From Simmondsia chinensis (taxonomy: Eukaryota > Streptophyta > Magnoliopsida > Caryophyllales > Simmondsiaceae), in NCBI GenBank assembly GCA_018398585.1, contig JAGTTD010000003.1, positions 8,378,637 through 8,442,636 of the forward strand: a stretch of DNA of 64,000 nucleotides, given 5' to 3'. The notes beneath the pieces are model-generated. The model made no database searches. It had not been told where the DNA came from and saw only the letters and a list, made by a program, of their open reading frames with translations. The stretch's first letter is position 1. Each line of letters opens with the position of its first letter. The translations under genes were made by a program, and so were the position numbers. Positions 11,328 through 22,439 of this stretch are shown piece by piece.

Positions 11328-13699
11328 TGTGGGGAAAAAAATAGCTCTGATGCCGACTGTTGGGTTCACAGTTCTCAACTATAATCACAACAAAGGGCAC
11401 CTATTGGAGCACTTAGAGTAGAAGACTTTTCTCTCTACCTAAGCCCCTGGTCGGAGAGTCACGCTTCGTGATAGCTCACGTGTGAAAGCTACCGCGAATA
11501 GGGTTATCTCTTTAAATCCCTTTGCTCTAATACCAATTGTTGGGATGAATTTTAAAAATTCTTTCTAATTTAATTAAGTTAACCCAGCGGAAGGGGTTTA
11601 GAATTCATAATTCTAAACCTAGAGTTGATTTAAAATTTCTAATTTTAAATCTACAGATTTAAATTCGTAATTTAAATCTACAGATCTAAATTCATAATTT
11701 AAATCTACAGATCTAAATTCGTAATTTAAATCTACAGATCTAAATTCGTAATTTAAATCTACAGATCTAAATTCGTAATTTAAATCTACAGATCTAAATT
11801 CGTAATTTAAATCTACAGATCTAAATTCGTAATTTAAGTCTACAGATCTAAATTTTTAATTTAGATCTACAGGCATCATACTCTAATACATTCATAATAA
11901 TATATAAACTTAAAGAGGCATAATAACAAATATTGTAAATGAATAGAAAAACGAAAAACTAAAAGAAGAAGGAAAGAAAACATACCTAGAATTGTTCTAA
12001 AAATAGAATACCAGAAAGAATAATAATTTTTAGAAGAATACCAAAATCAAGACCCTGCGATCTTCTACGCAATGACCTCATGTTTCCCGGGGGGTGGGCT
12101 CCAAAAAATATTGAACTAGGAAAGAAAAACTTCAACGAAAATTTTTCTCCCCAATTAGGGTCCCTGAAAGTCAATACTTTCTAGAACCCTTAATTTAGAA
12201 CTAATGCCAAACCTTTGGAATAGGTACCTCTACTTATAGTAAGCTACCGAAGCAAAAAATAGTAAAAATTTCGATGTGGGATTCGCACTGTTAAAAAATA
12301 AACACAACGTTTAATGTACAAAGCAAACAAAAACGACGCGTTTAATACACAAGGAAAATTGCATGCTTTTGCCAATAGAAGGCTGCCACGTGGTAGCATA
12401 TGATTCGTCCCTAGGCAAGGACGCCGATAGCCATAGCACATCCCAGTGCGTGATTTCGTCCGATTTAAGTCATGTGGATTACGACCTGTTTAAACACGAT
12501 TTTTGATTTGTTTCCCACATGTAAAAGTTCATCTTATGAATTTTAATTTTTCAAAATTATTTTATTTTATAATTTTTAATTTTATTCATCTAATGAATAA
12601 TGTTTGGCAAATTTATATTTATTTATCTCATGAATTCTTTAATATTTTCACGATGGCAATAAATATAGAGACTTGCACAAGGACATCGGGGACAATTTAA
12701 ATCTAGCTCCAAATGGGTTAAATTAATCATCTCATGAAATAATTTGACTACCATTTAATAGGACTTAATTCCACTAAATAAATCTCATTGCACTCCAGAC
12801 TTAAACCATTTATTCGATATCTCTTTAATAGACTGTATTGATGGTAATAACTCCTCCACTAGATGTCCATGGCGAAGAATAAATATAACTACTACCATTA
12901 TCCTTCTCACAGCTTTTCCATTAGTTACTGACTCGCCCTTCACTTAATAATTTATTTATACTTGAACATATTCACAGTATAAACTCTAAATGTCAAACAC
13001 TTGGAATAGTTTGGCCAAAGTTTCCAAACTATTCAAATACTTGCGAATCAATTAAGGGGACATCTGTATCTCCTTAGAGTCTATAGATTCCCTATTGTAT
13101 ATCTGATCCTTGTCACACTTCATGCCGCTACCCAATGTACGCGGGGTATTCAGTCATACGTTTAAATCTTACTTATAGTATACAAAGTAACTAACGCTCC
13201 ATGCACAAGTCCAAAATACTCTCAGGATTTAGAGTCATCATTCAAACGGTACAACATGAATCACTCATCTTTGATAATAGTATAGAAACAAGCAACTCCC
13301 ATGGTCCAACTCAGTGTACCAATCTTATTAAACACACCAACATAATACTTTTGGATCACCATCCATATGACCAAGACAAGTCATCTAAAGTGTCACATTA
13401 TAGTCTTAGCATACAAATGGTCTGAACTTGTCTTCGACTACGAGTCTTTCTAACAAAAATTCATACCATTTGTTCCAAGTCTATCTGTAGGTTAATCTCA
13501 TAAATCACTTAGAACAAACATGAAAATTGTAGTATGAGGACTATATCCATCTTCTGAATGTTTCCAAAAGGAAAATCACGTGCATTATAAATGCTCGCCT
13601 ACACAAATTTAATAAGAAAATGACTGGAACTTCCATTTTGTTCTTTAATAAAATAATATTAACAAAATAAATCTGGATTTTAGGATACTATTCCTAATA
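11328..13699 (-). mobile_element. Copia solo LTR, 2372 bp
   Basis: A complete LTR of the same family as 15788-18171 and 42449-46399, lying in reverse. On the plus strand it begins 'tgtggggaaaaaaa' and ends 'attcctaata' (consensus end 'cctaaca'). Exact GGATC duplications flank it and no internal sequence is present, so it formed by recombination between two LTRs of a former full element. It carries an expanded 27 bp tandem repeat at 11651-11872 and a TATA-like box near 12231-12238. Fragmentary open frames within it have no family resemblance. Confidence 0.92.
11651..11872. repeat. 27 bp tandem array, eight units
   Basis: The word 'ctacagat' recurs at 11651, 11678, 11705, 11732, 11759, 11786, 11813 and 11840, exactly every 27 bases, with a partial ninth unit at 11867. 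Each unit has the palindrome AGATCT and an AT-rich half. Related LTRs in this window have only about two or three units (near 16000-16080 and 42770-42820), so the array expanded in this copy. Confidence 0.95.
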
Positions 13700-13704
13700 G
13701 GATC
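13700..13704. repeat. 5 bp target duplication, right copy
   Basis: GGATC, identical to 11323-11327. Confidence 0.88.
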
Positions 13705-14689
13705 CTCTCATGAAAATTAAGATGCCTTTTGAAAATCTTTTTTCCTATGTGCCAACTTAGGATCCACCCCCTAAGGCTTAGTTAGTCATGAGAATTGGGC
13801 ATCCCAAGAGTAACTCGAAGTACCACTTCATTGAAGTGGATACCACTTAGGCACCACGACAGCCAAGTCAACAGCCTTAGGGGGTTTGTTTTAATAGAGG
13901 AAGAACCACCTTGGGCAAGAGAATGGTGGCTCTACCAAACTTACTCGAACTCAAAAGAGAAAGATGCTCCGTAAGAAGGCAGTAAGGAGAAGAGCTCAAC
14001 TTGACTCTTAGCTGGTCAAGGATTCTACTGGGAAGGATTCAAACCATGAAGATAAGAATTCCGATTGGCCAAAACCTATGGATCTCAAAGATCTAAAAGG
14101 GAAGGCTAAAACTACAGCCACGAAGGCTAAGAATGACCCATGTAAGAAGCTCGAGAGATGGGCCAGTTTTTCATCTTCAGAGGGAAATGGGTTTTGGTGT
14201 GAGAAACTTGCCAAAGACTGGTTGGCTTGTAAGATATCTGATGATGAGGAGGATTATAGTCCTCTTAGCGTCAAGTGGAACCTCTTGACTAAGTCAACCC
14301 CACATGGTTAGACATTGAGAACAATTTCCTCAAGAAAGACTACCCTAAGCTAGTGGAGAGGTCTAAGGCCCCAAAGGATGAATGTAAAGATCAACCTCAA
14401 GATTAAGACATGCATATTAACAGAAGTTGTGAGAAGAAGACAAATTAGAGGTTCCATATCCAGTTTAGGTCACTCCCTGAACAAGCTGATGTTAGAACAA
14501 CATTACTTCTCTGTTTAGAGTTTATGGCAACTGAGGTGGAAGCTCACTGCGTAGGAGATGTAATGGCAGTAGACGAAGATCCACAAGTGGAATTGGTGGC
14601 CAGAATAGCATCCCTTGAAGGTATTACGAATTCGTTATCTTTTAAATTTAAGTCTCCAATCTCCAAGTCATTACGTTTGATTGACCCAT
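13705..14689 (+). other. Gypsy internal DNA between gag and protease, decayed
   Basis: Continues the gypsy element after the solo LTR. A frame at 14078-14311 is Lys/Ala-rich then acidic ('ISDDEEDYSPL') and may be polyprotein linker. No domain recognised. Confidence 0.35.
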
Positions 14690-15034
14690 TGAGCCAATAA
14701 ACACATTAAATCTATATACATCAACGACAAGTTTGATGGCATTTTGGTGAATAGCATCGTAGCGGACAATGGTGTGGCCATCAAAATCCTATCTTCTTAC
14801 ATGTTGGGGGTTATTAATAAATCTCGATATAACTTAATAACTTTTGACGTGCCAATTTGTAGCTTCTCTAGGGCCACCACAGAGTTTGGAGGGGTCATTC
14901 CGATTGAATTAATTATTGGCATGCTAAGTAAGCTAACAACCTTCCTTGTGATAGATACTACCCCAAGCTGCAATACATTGCTTAGGAGGAATTGGCTGCA
15001 TTCCAATTATTCTATCCCATCCTCACTTCACTAG
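14690..15034 (+). pseudogene. Gypsy aspartic protease domain
   Basis: The retropepsin that would cut the gag-pol polyprotein. The frame at 14744-15034 reads 'VADNGVAIKILSSYML', where the family has an Asp-Gly/Ser-Gly-Ala catalytic loop; here it is Asp-Asn-Gly-Val, so the active site is altered. Further on come 'FGGVIPIELIIG' and 'TTFLVIDTTPSCNTLLRRNWLH', the typical 'YN.LLGR.WLH' end of Tat/Ogre proteases, also altered (Gly to Arg). The protein ends at 'SSLH' as in relatives. It would not be expected to work. Confidence 0.8.
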
Positions 15035-15479
15035 TTATTGATGTTCTAGAACCATGACATGTACGAGCTTGTTATGGTAGATGACATGCCATTTATTGCG
15101 TGCTCTAATTTTACTGTGGAAAAAATTCAACGAGGACAGTGTATAACCACTAGCAGTGACAAGGACCAGTCCTCTGGATGCCGAATGGGAAGACATGATA
15201 GCCATCCTCGAGAGCCCAGTCACTAAGGCTGAGATTGATCAAGCTAGGATGGAATCAGATAGCTCAGACTTTTGGGGATGCATGAGGGCCGTCCTTGATG
15301 GGGGAGACCTCCAAGGTGCATAGGATGCCTAGTCTTCCCAACAAAGGCCCAAAGGCCTGTCTCCTCAGACATTACAAAGCTAGTAGCTTAGCATGCTAAG
15401 GAACAGCTATGGGTTGAACATCCATTTACATCCAAAAGTGGCATCAAAGTCCAGACAATACAAAAAAAAAAAAAAAAAA
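15035..15479 (+). other. Gypsy protease-RT linker, decayed
   Basis: Broken frames between protease and RT, ending in a long A-run at 15462-15489. No domain seen. Confidence 0.4.
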
Positions 15480-15787
15480 AAAAAAAAAAGAAGAGTGGGA
15501 GTTGTATGACCTGAGAGCAGCACTAGCCAAGATGGAGGGTTTGAGAGCCGACATTCAAGACCGTTTCTTTGAGGTCAACTTGGGTTCAATAGAAGGCCTA
15601 AGACCCACGTAAGTGAGTGCTCCACTTTCTAGAGAATAAAGGAAGCAGTATGTGGATTGCTCCTTGAGTTCAAGGACTGCTTTGCCTGGGATCACCATGA
15701 GATGCCTAGCCTAGAGAGGAAGTGGTTGAGCACAAGGTGCCCATCAAGCCAAGCTCGAGGCCTATGATGAAGGCCCAGAGAAGGATG
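15480..15787 (+). pseudogene. Gypsy reverse transcriptase, N-terminal part
   Basis: Translated pieces include 'LLLEFKDCFAWDHHEMPSL' and 'VEHKVPIKPSSRPMMKAQRR', the lead-in of Ty3/gypsy RT that precedes the fingers domain. The frame runs up to the copia insertion at 15788 and resumes at 46400 with the next part of the same domain. That shows the copia element landed inside RT. Confidence 0.8.
15783..15787. repeat. 5 bp target duplication of the copia element, left copy
   Basis: GGATG, matched at 46400-46404. Confidence 0.93.
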
Positions 15788-16470
15788 TGTTGGGAAAAAA
15801 TAACTCTGATACTGACTGTTGGGTTCACATTTCTCAACTATGGTCACAACAAAGAGCACCTATTAGAGCACTTAGAGTATGAGACTCTTTTCTCTACCTA
15901 AGCCCCCGGTTGGAGAGTCACACTTTGTGAAACCTCATGTTCAAGAACTCTGGGGAATTCATAAACCTAGGGTTGATTTAAAATTTCTAATTTTAAATCT
16001 ACAGATATAAATTCATAATTTAAATCTGCAGATCTATATTCATAATTTAAATCTATAGATCTAAATTCTTAATTTAGATCAACAGGCCTTTTACTATAGT
16101 ACATTCATAATAATTTTTTTAGAACATTCATACATTCATAATAATACATAAACTTTAAATAGGCATAATAATGAATACAGTAAATATATAGAAAAGCAAA
16201 AACTAAAAGTGAAAGAAAGACAACATACTTGGAATTGCTCCAATATAAGAATACCAAAACAAAAACAATCTTCAAAAGATTACCAATAGTCGAGATCCCA
16301 CGATCGTCTACACAGTGACCTCGAGCTGCCCGGAGGTGGGCTCCAAAAATATTTAACTAGGAAAGAAAAACTTCAACGAGAATTTTTCTCTCCAATTAGG
16401 GTCCCTAAAAGTCAATACTTTCTTGAACCCTTAATTTAGAACTAATGCAAAACCTTTGAAATAGGTACCT

Positions 16471-16478
16471 CTATTTAT
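16471..16478 (-). promoter_or_regulatory. Copia LTR TATA box
   Basis: Reads TATAAATAGAGG on the minus strand. The same box is at about 43177-43184 and 44910-44917 in the right LTR, and in weaker form near 12231-12238 and 49511-49518. Confidence 0.65.
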
Positions 16479-16835
16479 ATTAGGCTACCGTAGCAAAAAA
16501 AAAAAAAAAAACAAAAAATGTAAGAATTTCGATGTGGGAGTCACAGCAGTTAAAACCGAAATGCAGCGTTTAATTCAAAATCAAAGTAAAATGATGAGTT
16601 TTATACAGTGGAAAAATCGTGTGCTTTTTTGGCTTGTTATCGCATGCCATGTGGCACGTGAGGATTGGTCCGTGCCCGAAGGCATGGATCCTCCCCATGG
16701 TTTGTTTAATCCGCATACGTTTATGTTTTGGCTTTTTTTTTTTTTTTTTGTTTCCCACATGTAAAAATTCATCTTATAAATTTTGATTGTAACAAAATTA
16801 TTTTATTTTATAATTTTTAATTTTTATTTATTTCC

Positions 16836-17079
16836 TGAATAATGTTTGGTCCTTTTCAGTCTCATTAAGGATGAGTGATTGTATAGCTGCGGGTATACTA
16901 CGCACTCACCCCAATTGGGTCAGATTTTCAGGTTGGGGTTCCTCGGAAACAGTCTCTCATCAGGGTCTCACTTTGATAGGGTAAGACTGCGTACATCCTA
17001 CCCCTCCCAGACCTTGAGCGAGCGGGGCCCTTTGGGCACTGGGTATGTTGTTGTTGTTGTTGTCATGAATAATGTTTGG
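16836..17079 (+). mobile_element. Au-type SINE with 14 bp target duplications
   Basis: The SINE is 16850-17065, flanked by TGAATAATGTTTGG at 16836-16849 and 17066-17079. The diagnostic 3' half contains 'gactgcgtacatcctacccc', 'cccagacc' and the end 'gggtatgttgttgttgttg'. These are hallmarks of plant Au SINEs, Pol III-derived elements mobilised in trans by LINE machinery. The head has a weak tRNA-like A/B box arrangement. The right copia LTR lacks it, so it landed after the copia insertion. Confidence 0.92.
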
Positions 17080-18171
17080 CAAATTCAAATTTGCCCATCT
17101 CATGAATTCTATAATATTTCTCCAATGGAAATAAATATAGAGGCCTGCGCAGGGACCTCAAGGACTTTTAAATCTAGCTCCAAATGGGTTAAATTAATCA
17201 TCTCATGAGACAATTTAATTACCATTTAACTAGACTTAATTCCACTAAATAAATCTCACTGCACTCTGGACTTAAACCATTTATTTGATATCTCCCTCAT
17301 AGACTGTATTGATGACAACAACCCTTCCACTAGATGTCCATGACAAAGAATAAGTATAACTACTACTATTATCTTTCTCACATCTTCTCCATTAATTACC
17401 GACTCGCCCTTCACTGAAATTTTCATTTATACTTGAACATATTCACAGTATAAATTCTAAATGTCAAACACTTGGAATACTTTGGCCAAAGTTTTCGAAC
17501 TATTCAAATATTTGCGAATCACCTAAGAGGACATTTGTAGCTCATAAGATACTGTAGATTCCCTATTGAATACCTGATCGTTGTCACGCTTCATGCCGCT
17601 ATCCAGTGTACGTGGGAATTCAGTCATGCGTTTAGACCTTACTTATAGTACACCAAAGTGACTAACGCTCCAAGTACAAGTCCATAATACTCTCATGATT
17701 TAGAGTCATCATTCAAACAGTACAACATGAATCACTCATCTCTTATAGTAGTCTAGAAACAAGCAACTCACTTGGTCCAACTTAGTGTGCCAATCGTATT
17801 AAACACACCAATATAACAATTTTGAATCACCATGTACATGACCAAGACAAGTCATCTAAAGTGTCACGTTATAGCCTTAGCATACAAGTGATCCAGACTT
17901 GTCTTCGACTACGAGTCTTTCAAACAACAATCCATACCTTTTGCTCCAAGTCTATCTACGGGTTAACCTCATAAACCACTTAGAACAAAAATGTAAATTG
18001 TAGTATGAGGACTACACCCACCTCGTGGATGTTTCTGAAAAGAAAATCACATGCAGTATAAATGCTCGCTTACACAAATTTAACAAGGAAACGACTGAAA
18101 CTTCAATTTTATTCTTTAATAAAAATAATATTAACAGAATAAATTTGGATTTTAGGATACTATTCCTAATA

Positions 18172-18195
18172 ATCTCCCATTTGTCATAAATCCAA
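18172..18195 (-). promoter_or_regulatory. Copia polypurine tract
   Basis: Immediately next to the 3' LTR. On the minus strand it reads 'gacaaatgggagat', a purine-rich run in the position that primes plus-strand DNA synthesis. Confidence 0.7.
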
Positions 18196-18229
18196 TTTAT
18201 GACAAGCTTTATACCCTTCTCTTTTGTGC

Positions 18230-19060
18230 ATGATACAAAACTCTACTATGTCAATTCTTCTATCTGAGCTAACATGCCCTCTATGCAGCTTCTGAAGCTA
18301 CAACATATTTAGCCTCTGTGGTGAAGTCAGCAATACAATACTGCTTGATATTTCTTCCACTAATGGCTCCTACTCCAAGGGTAAAGACATGCCTAAATGT
18401 TTGGCATCTATATCTAATTGGAAGTCAAAATCCGTATAGCCAACTGGAACTAGCTCACCAAATCTTTACAGCTGATAACACACTTACATCATTCCAATGA
18501 GCAGTATATCATGGTGTACAATACTAAGAAATTCACTACTTTCTCTTGATGTATTTTGTACACGGATGGCTCGTCAACCAATTGCTCAAAGCCATAAGAA
18601 TTAATTGCTTCATTGAATCTAACATTTGATGTGCATGACGCTTGCTTCTGTCCATTCATGGACTTCTTCGGTTTGCATACCACATGCTCCCATTTTTGCC
18701 AATGTAAATGTCTGGTTGCACCATATAGAAGACGAACATTCAAAAGGGCCGTTTTGACTTCCATTTGCTAGATCTCATAGTGAGCTGCAATGGGTAGGAG
18801 TATCGTTATGGGCTTTAGCGCGGCTACTGGTGAGAAGGTCTCATAATAATGAATTCCTTCGTTTTAGGTAAAAGCCTTAGCAACCAGTCTTACCATGAAG
18901 GTCTTCTACCTTCCAGTCCACTCTCCTTTTTCTTACAGACCCATTTATAACCAATGAGCTTAATGCCCACAGGCACCTCTACAAGATCTTAGACCTGATT
19001 AGAATACATAGATTCTATCTCTATTTTGATAGGTAAGACCCATTGGTCAGCATCTTGTCT
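18230..19060 (-). pseudogene. Copia reverse transcriptase and RNase H, broken
   Basis: RT and RNase H copy the element RNA into DNA in virus-like particles. From right to left: 'IGYKWVCKKK' (about 18950) and 'VRLVAKAFT' (about 18880), which open the RVT_2 domain; then 18764-18489 with 'MEVKTALLN', 'KKSMNGQKQAS' and 'FLVLYTMIYCSLE', where the catalytic 'YVDDILL' box is degraded; then RNase H 'TTEAKYVVASEAA' near 18300. Frameshifts and stops separate these pieces. Confidence 0.85.
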
Positions 19061-19439
19061 TTAATTGCCTCATTGTAGCTGAGAGTATCAGATTCAATGG
19101 CACGATCAACCATTAAGGCTCCCGCCGTGAACCTATCAGGTGCGCTGACAATCCTCTCACTACATCTAGGTTCTCGTGTACTTTAAGCAATCTCAACCTT
19201 AACAGTAGTTGTATCTAATGCATCCATTGTATGCTGAGTTGTGTCTAGCTGTCTAGATTAGCGTTATTTTCTTTTAACTCCTCTAACACTACTTTGTTCT
19301 TCTCTCTTGTAGTCTACTACAAAATCCTCCTTTAAAAATTTCGCACTAACATTTACTAAAAACAATTTGTCCAAAAGAATTATAGAAAGGACCATCATTG
19401 TTCATTTGGGATAAACCCAAAAAAAGATTGCTAAGGTAG

Positions 19440-19790
19440 CATGACTCATCATGGACCTTACCTTCTCTAACAATGTCCTATTCCTTTTTTGCAACATCAT
19501 TCTGCTACAATGCACCCAGAGCAAAAAGCTAAGATCTCATCTCATTTGCAGCTAGGAAATCCAAAAACACACCTGAAAGATATTCACCACCTCGATCTTA
19601 TCGAAGTGACTTAACTTATTCACCTAATTCCTTTTCAACTTTAGCTTTGTACCTTTTGAACTTTTTTAAAGAATCCGACTAATGTCTCATTAGGTAAACA
19701 TATCTACACCTTGATTAATCATCAGTAAATGTGATGAAGTACTCATACCCACCACTTGCTTGAACATTCATTGGTCCATATATATATGTG
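19440..19790 (-). pseudogene. Copia integrase core, broken
   Basis: Reverse-strand translation gives 'GGYEYFITFTDD', 'RYVYLMRH', 'SLKKFKRYKAKVEKELGE', 'DRGGEYLS' and 'GALQQNDVA'. These are the family blocks carrying the first and second catalytic Asp and the PQQNGVAER-type region with the Glu. Several stops (for example after 'TDD' and 'ELGE') break it. This domain would insert the cDNA into the genome. Confidence 0.75.
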
Positions 19791-19885
19791 TGAACCAGGT
19801 CAAACAAGACACCAACCTTGTTGCCTTTACTCTTAAAGGCAGACTTGGTCACCTTTCATTCTATGCAGAATTTGCAAACCGGTAA

Positions 19886-20190
19886 TTACCTCAAGTCCAA
19901 AGCCTCTATTAGTCCATCTTTTACCAGTTTTTGGATCCTGTTCGAATTAGTGTGACCTAAATATTGGTGCCATGTGTAGGCAATATGTCTTTCGAGGTGT
20001 TTTCTTTGAGGAGATTGAACAAGTGAGCTTGTGTTAGAATCTTTTAAACAAATATGAGAGTATTGATAAATAAACAACATGAATAAACCATTTATACATG
20101 TATATTTTGTAAATTTATTTCTTTTATTAAAAGGTTCATAATCAAAATCAACTGAATAACAATTATTCATAAAACGAGATATATGGAACA
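19886..20190 (-). pseudogene. Copia GAG-pre-integrase segment
   Basis: About 100 codons with 'TWHQYLGHTNSNRIQKLVKDG', which is the GAG-pre-integrase His-containing zinc-binding motif just before copia integrase. Its upstream end abuts a SINE at 20191, which interrupts the polyprotein. The first part ('ISRFMNNCYSVDF') is the usual link to the protease region. Confidence 0.85.
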
Positions 20191-20313
20191 TACCCAGTGC
20201 CTCAAGGGCTCCCGCCTACGCAGGGTTTGGGGGAGGCAGATGTACGCAGCCTTCCCCCTTCAGGGTGTTAACATGAAGAGGGGCTATTTTCCCAGTGCCC
20301 CCAACCTGAGGGC
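20189..20313 (-). mobile_element. Au-type SINE fragment in the copia polyprotein
   Basis: Reverse-oriented sequence with 'gatgtacgcagccttccccc' and 'catacccagtgcc', the complement of the diagnostic Au 3' region. The TTG tail is absent and the tRNA-like head is missing. It splits copia coding sequence between protease and GAG-pre-integrase, so it came after the copia element. I could not define clean target duplications. Confidence 0.8.
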
Positions 20314-20960
20314 ACTAAAGAGTAGCTACAAATAAACAACCTTTTAAAATTAAAACTCTAGCACTAAAGACCAAGCTAACATCTCGTACTCTTAAGACCA
20401 CTACTCTTGTACTGTCCCTGATCATTAGGTACAGCTCCCCATCATGCAACCTATTGGTTAGCCTAAGCCCCTGTAACATGCTACAGACATGGTCAGTTGA
20501 ACCTGAGTGCACACACTAGGAACCTGGTGGAGTCTCAACTATGCATGGCTCAGTGAGATATCAACATATCTTCACCAAATGGCTTAGTAGTCTTTATAAG
20601 AAGAGAAGCTAAGTACTTAGTGTAGTTTTTCATCTAGTGGCCAGTCTCCGCGCAAAAGAAACACTTTCTTTTGCCTTTTTTTTTTTTTATGGACTTCATT
20701 GCTATAATAGCAGCCTTGCCATTTCCTTTCTTTCCAGTAGGTCCCTCGTGAGTAATAACTAAGTCAAACTTGGTTTTTCTAGGCAAAATAATTTGGTCCA
20801 ACGTGTTTATTATGCATTAGTAATCAAGTGAAGTTCATCAGTCGTATCCATTTCAAAATACTGTAAATGCAAATATTTGTGTAACTGTTTAACAAGAGTC
20901 ATGTATAATGCAATGATATCTATTCTTTCAATTTAGCATACACAATAAGTCAGATATCCA
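20314..20960 (-). pseudogene. Copia gag zinc knuckle and protease start, broken
   Basis: The frame near 20690-20630 reads 'CFFCAETGH' then 'NYTKYLAS', the CCHC zinc knuckle of copia gag that binds RNA. After several stops, 20512-20315 carries 'HSGSTDHVC', where copia proteases have Asp-Ser-Gly; here the catalytic Asp is His. 'EVSLVFS'-type protease sequence follows. Further right (20700-20960), decayed gag is suggested by 'MDTTDELHLITNA'. The protein would bind genomic RNA and mature the particle if intact. Confidence 0.7.
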
Positions 20961-21360
20961 CCAAACTATACTATCTTGCTTACAATGATGACCCAAACAC
21001 ACCACTTCTTACTCCCCAGCAGCGGGGTCGCACGAACTAGTTTGGGTGAGAACTATTCTCAATTAACTTGTTTTCTTGTAACTCTTACTAAACATGATTA
21101 ACTCACCACTTTACCTTAATCTCTAGCATAACACAACAGAGCCCCTTGGGGAGGCTAATGCATCACGCTAGTCAAGTATAAACCATTACCTAAATCTCCA
21201 TACAAATACACAAAATACTCCACGGCAGCATGGTTGCATCTCTTCTTTGTACTTCAATTTATGTCGATAGAAATTTAACCCTGTAATCTACAAGCCGACA
21301 TCCTCTGTAGGGAGGTCTATACTGTGAGGTTACAACATTTGAAACCTCGCTCCCACTTGA
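20961..21360 (-). other. Copia 5' region, no domain seen
   Basis: Decayed DNA between gag and the repeated leader. Nothing recognised. Confidence 0.3.
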
Positions 21361-21691
21361 TTTTTAAAACTACTGGCTTTTTTAATAAACTTGCATTTAG
21401 AACCTGAATTATCTCATAACCCCCTTTAGAATCTCATCATAAAATTAACCAAAATTAATTAATTAATTTAAAATATTATCATTTTACAACATCAATTGTC
21501 TCATGATCTTGCTTTAGAATCTCATTCTAAATTTATTCAATAAAATTAATTAATTAATTTTACTTTAAAAAATGATAGCATAGATTATCTCATAACCTAT
21601 TCTTCAGAATCTCATTCTAAAACTAAATAAATTAATATAATTTTTTTATTTAAAACTATACCGAAATTTAGATTATTTCTTAATCTATTTT
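21361..21691 (-). repeat. Repeated copia leader, left part
   Basis: Tandem, imperfect units of about 90-130 bp built on 'gattatctcataatctattt' followed by 'agaatctcattctaaa' and an AT-rich tail. Starts are near 21405, 21495, 21585 and 21665. The series is cut by the MULE and continues at 41568. Confidence 0.75.
21683..21691. repeat. 9 bp target duplication of the MULE, left copy
   Basis: ATCTATTTT, identical to 41568-41576. Nine bases is the Mutator superfamily length. Confidence 0.95.
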
Positions 21692-21835
21692 GGGTAATCG
21701 TACGGAACAGACTCCAACCCTCACATTTAATATTTTTCCAACCCCCAACTCCCTAAACCAACCCAATTGGACAAATTTGCGCCTGCCATTATTTTCCTCC
21801 CGTTTTCACTCTCTCTCTCCTTTGCAACACATCTC
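21692..21835 (+). repeat. MULE terminal inverted repeat, left
   Basis: Begins 'gggtaatcgtacggaacag'. It pairs with the complement of 41425-41567 through blocks 'aatcgtacgga', 'agac.cc', 'tttaat.tttt' and 'aacccc', then more loosely through 'ctaaa.caacc' and 'ttttcactctctc'. The inner edge is pyrimidine-rich. Confidence 0.9.
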
Positions 21836-21850
21836 TCTCTCCTCTACAAC

Positions 21851-21894
<44 letters not shown>

Positions 21895-22080
21895 ACACCC
21901 ATTTCCCATACAATCTCTCTCCTTTCCACCCGTTGTGACCTTTGAGTTCCCATATCTTCCATTAGACCTTCTCTTTGCTCACTTCATACTTGCTCTCGTT
22001 CACATCCCTCGCCATCCGTTGCATTTCATCGCTGCAACTTGTTCGTCTAGGGTTCAATCACCATTTCCAAAAAAGTAACA
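21836..22080 (+). promoter_or_regulatory. Probable 5' UTR of the Ulp1-like gene, with (CT)n
   Basis: A CT microsatellite (about 21850-21888) followed by pyrimidine-rich sequence and 'ctagggttcaatcacc', typical of plant 5' untranslated leaders. Short open frames over it are just the CT repeat. A first exon ending near 22074 and spliced to 24422 is likely but not provable here. The right end of the element has a matching pyrimidine-rich leader. Confidence 0.45.
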
Positions 22081-22439
22081 CCGATTTCGTTAGTGCGTGT
22101 TTGTTTTCTCTTGGTTGTTGGTTGGGGTTGTTTGAGTGAAATTTATATGCGATTGTTTCGTGTGTTGCACTGGCTTAGTATTGGTCAGGGTTTTTTTGGG
22201 GTTTAGGGTTTTTTTTTTTTTTTTGGGTTTAGGGTTTTGCTGTTATTGGTGTTGTGAGTAAGGGTTAGTGTATTTTGAGTGAAGTTTCCATACTAACTTG
22301 GTTATTTGATTCCATGGCCAATTTACTTTATTGCTCCTCATTGTACCTGCGCTTTTCATAGCGTGGTGGTTGAGTCAGTTTTTATTGATATTTGACTATA
22401 CGTTGTGTGGATTTTGGGGGTGGAAAGCAGATGTTGATG

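Larger units (their letters stand above)
15788..18171 (-). repeat. Copia 3' LTR (left), with a SINE inside
   Basis: On the plus strand it runs from 'tgttgggaaaaaataac' to 'tactattcctaata'. It matches the solo LTR and both halves of 42449-46399. It lacks roughly 110 bp near 15930-15960 that the others have, and contains the SINE at 16850-17065. TATA box in reverse at about 16471-16478. Confidence 0.9.

Noticed and set aside
15462..15489. Poly-A tail of a LINE or retrocopy
   Set aside because: The A-run sits inside gypsy coding sequence with no retroposed body on its left and no target duplication seen.
21690..22078. Ser/Leu-rich proteins over the CT repeat
   Set aside because: Two overlapping frames simply translate the (CT)n tract. 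No conserved domain; more likely an untranslated leader.
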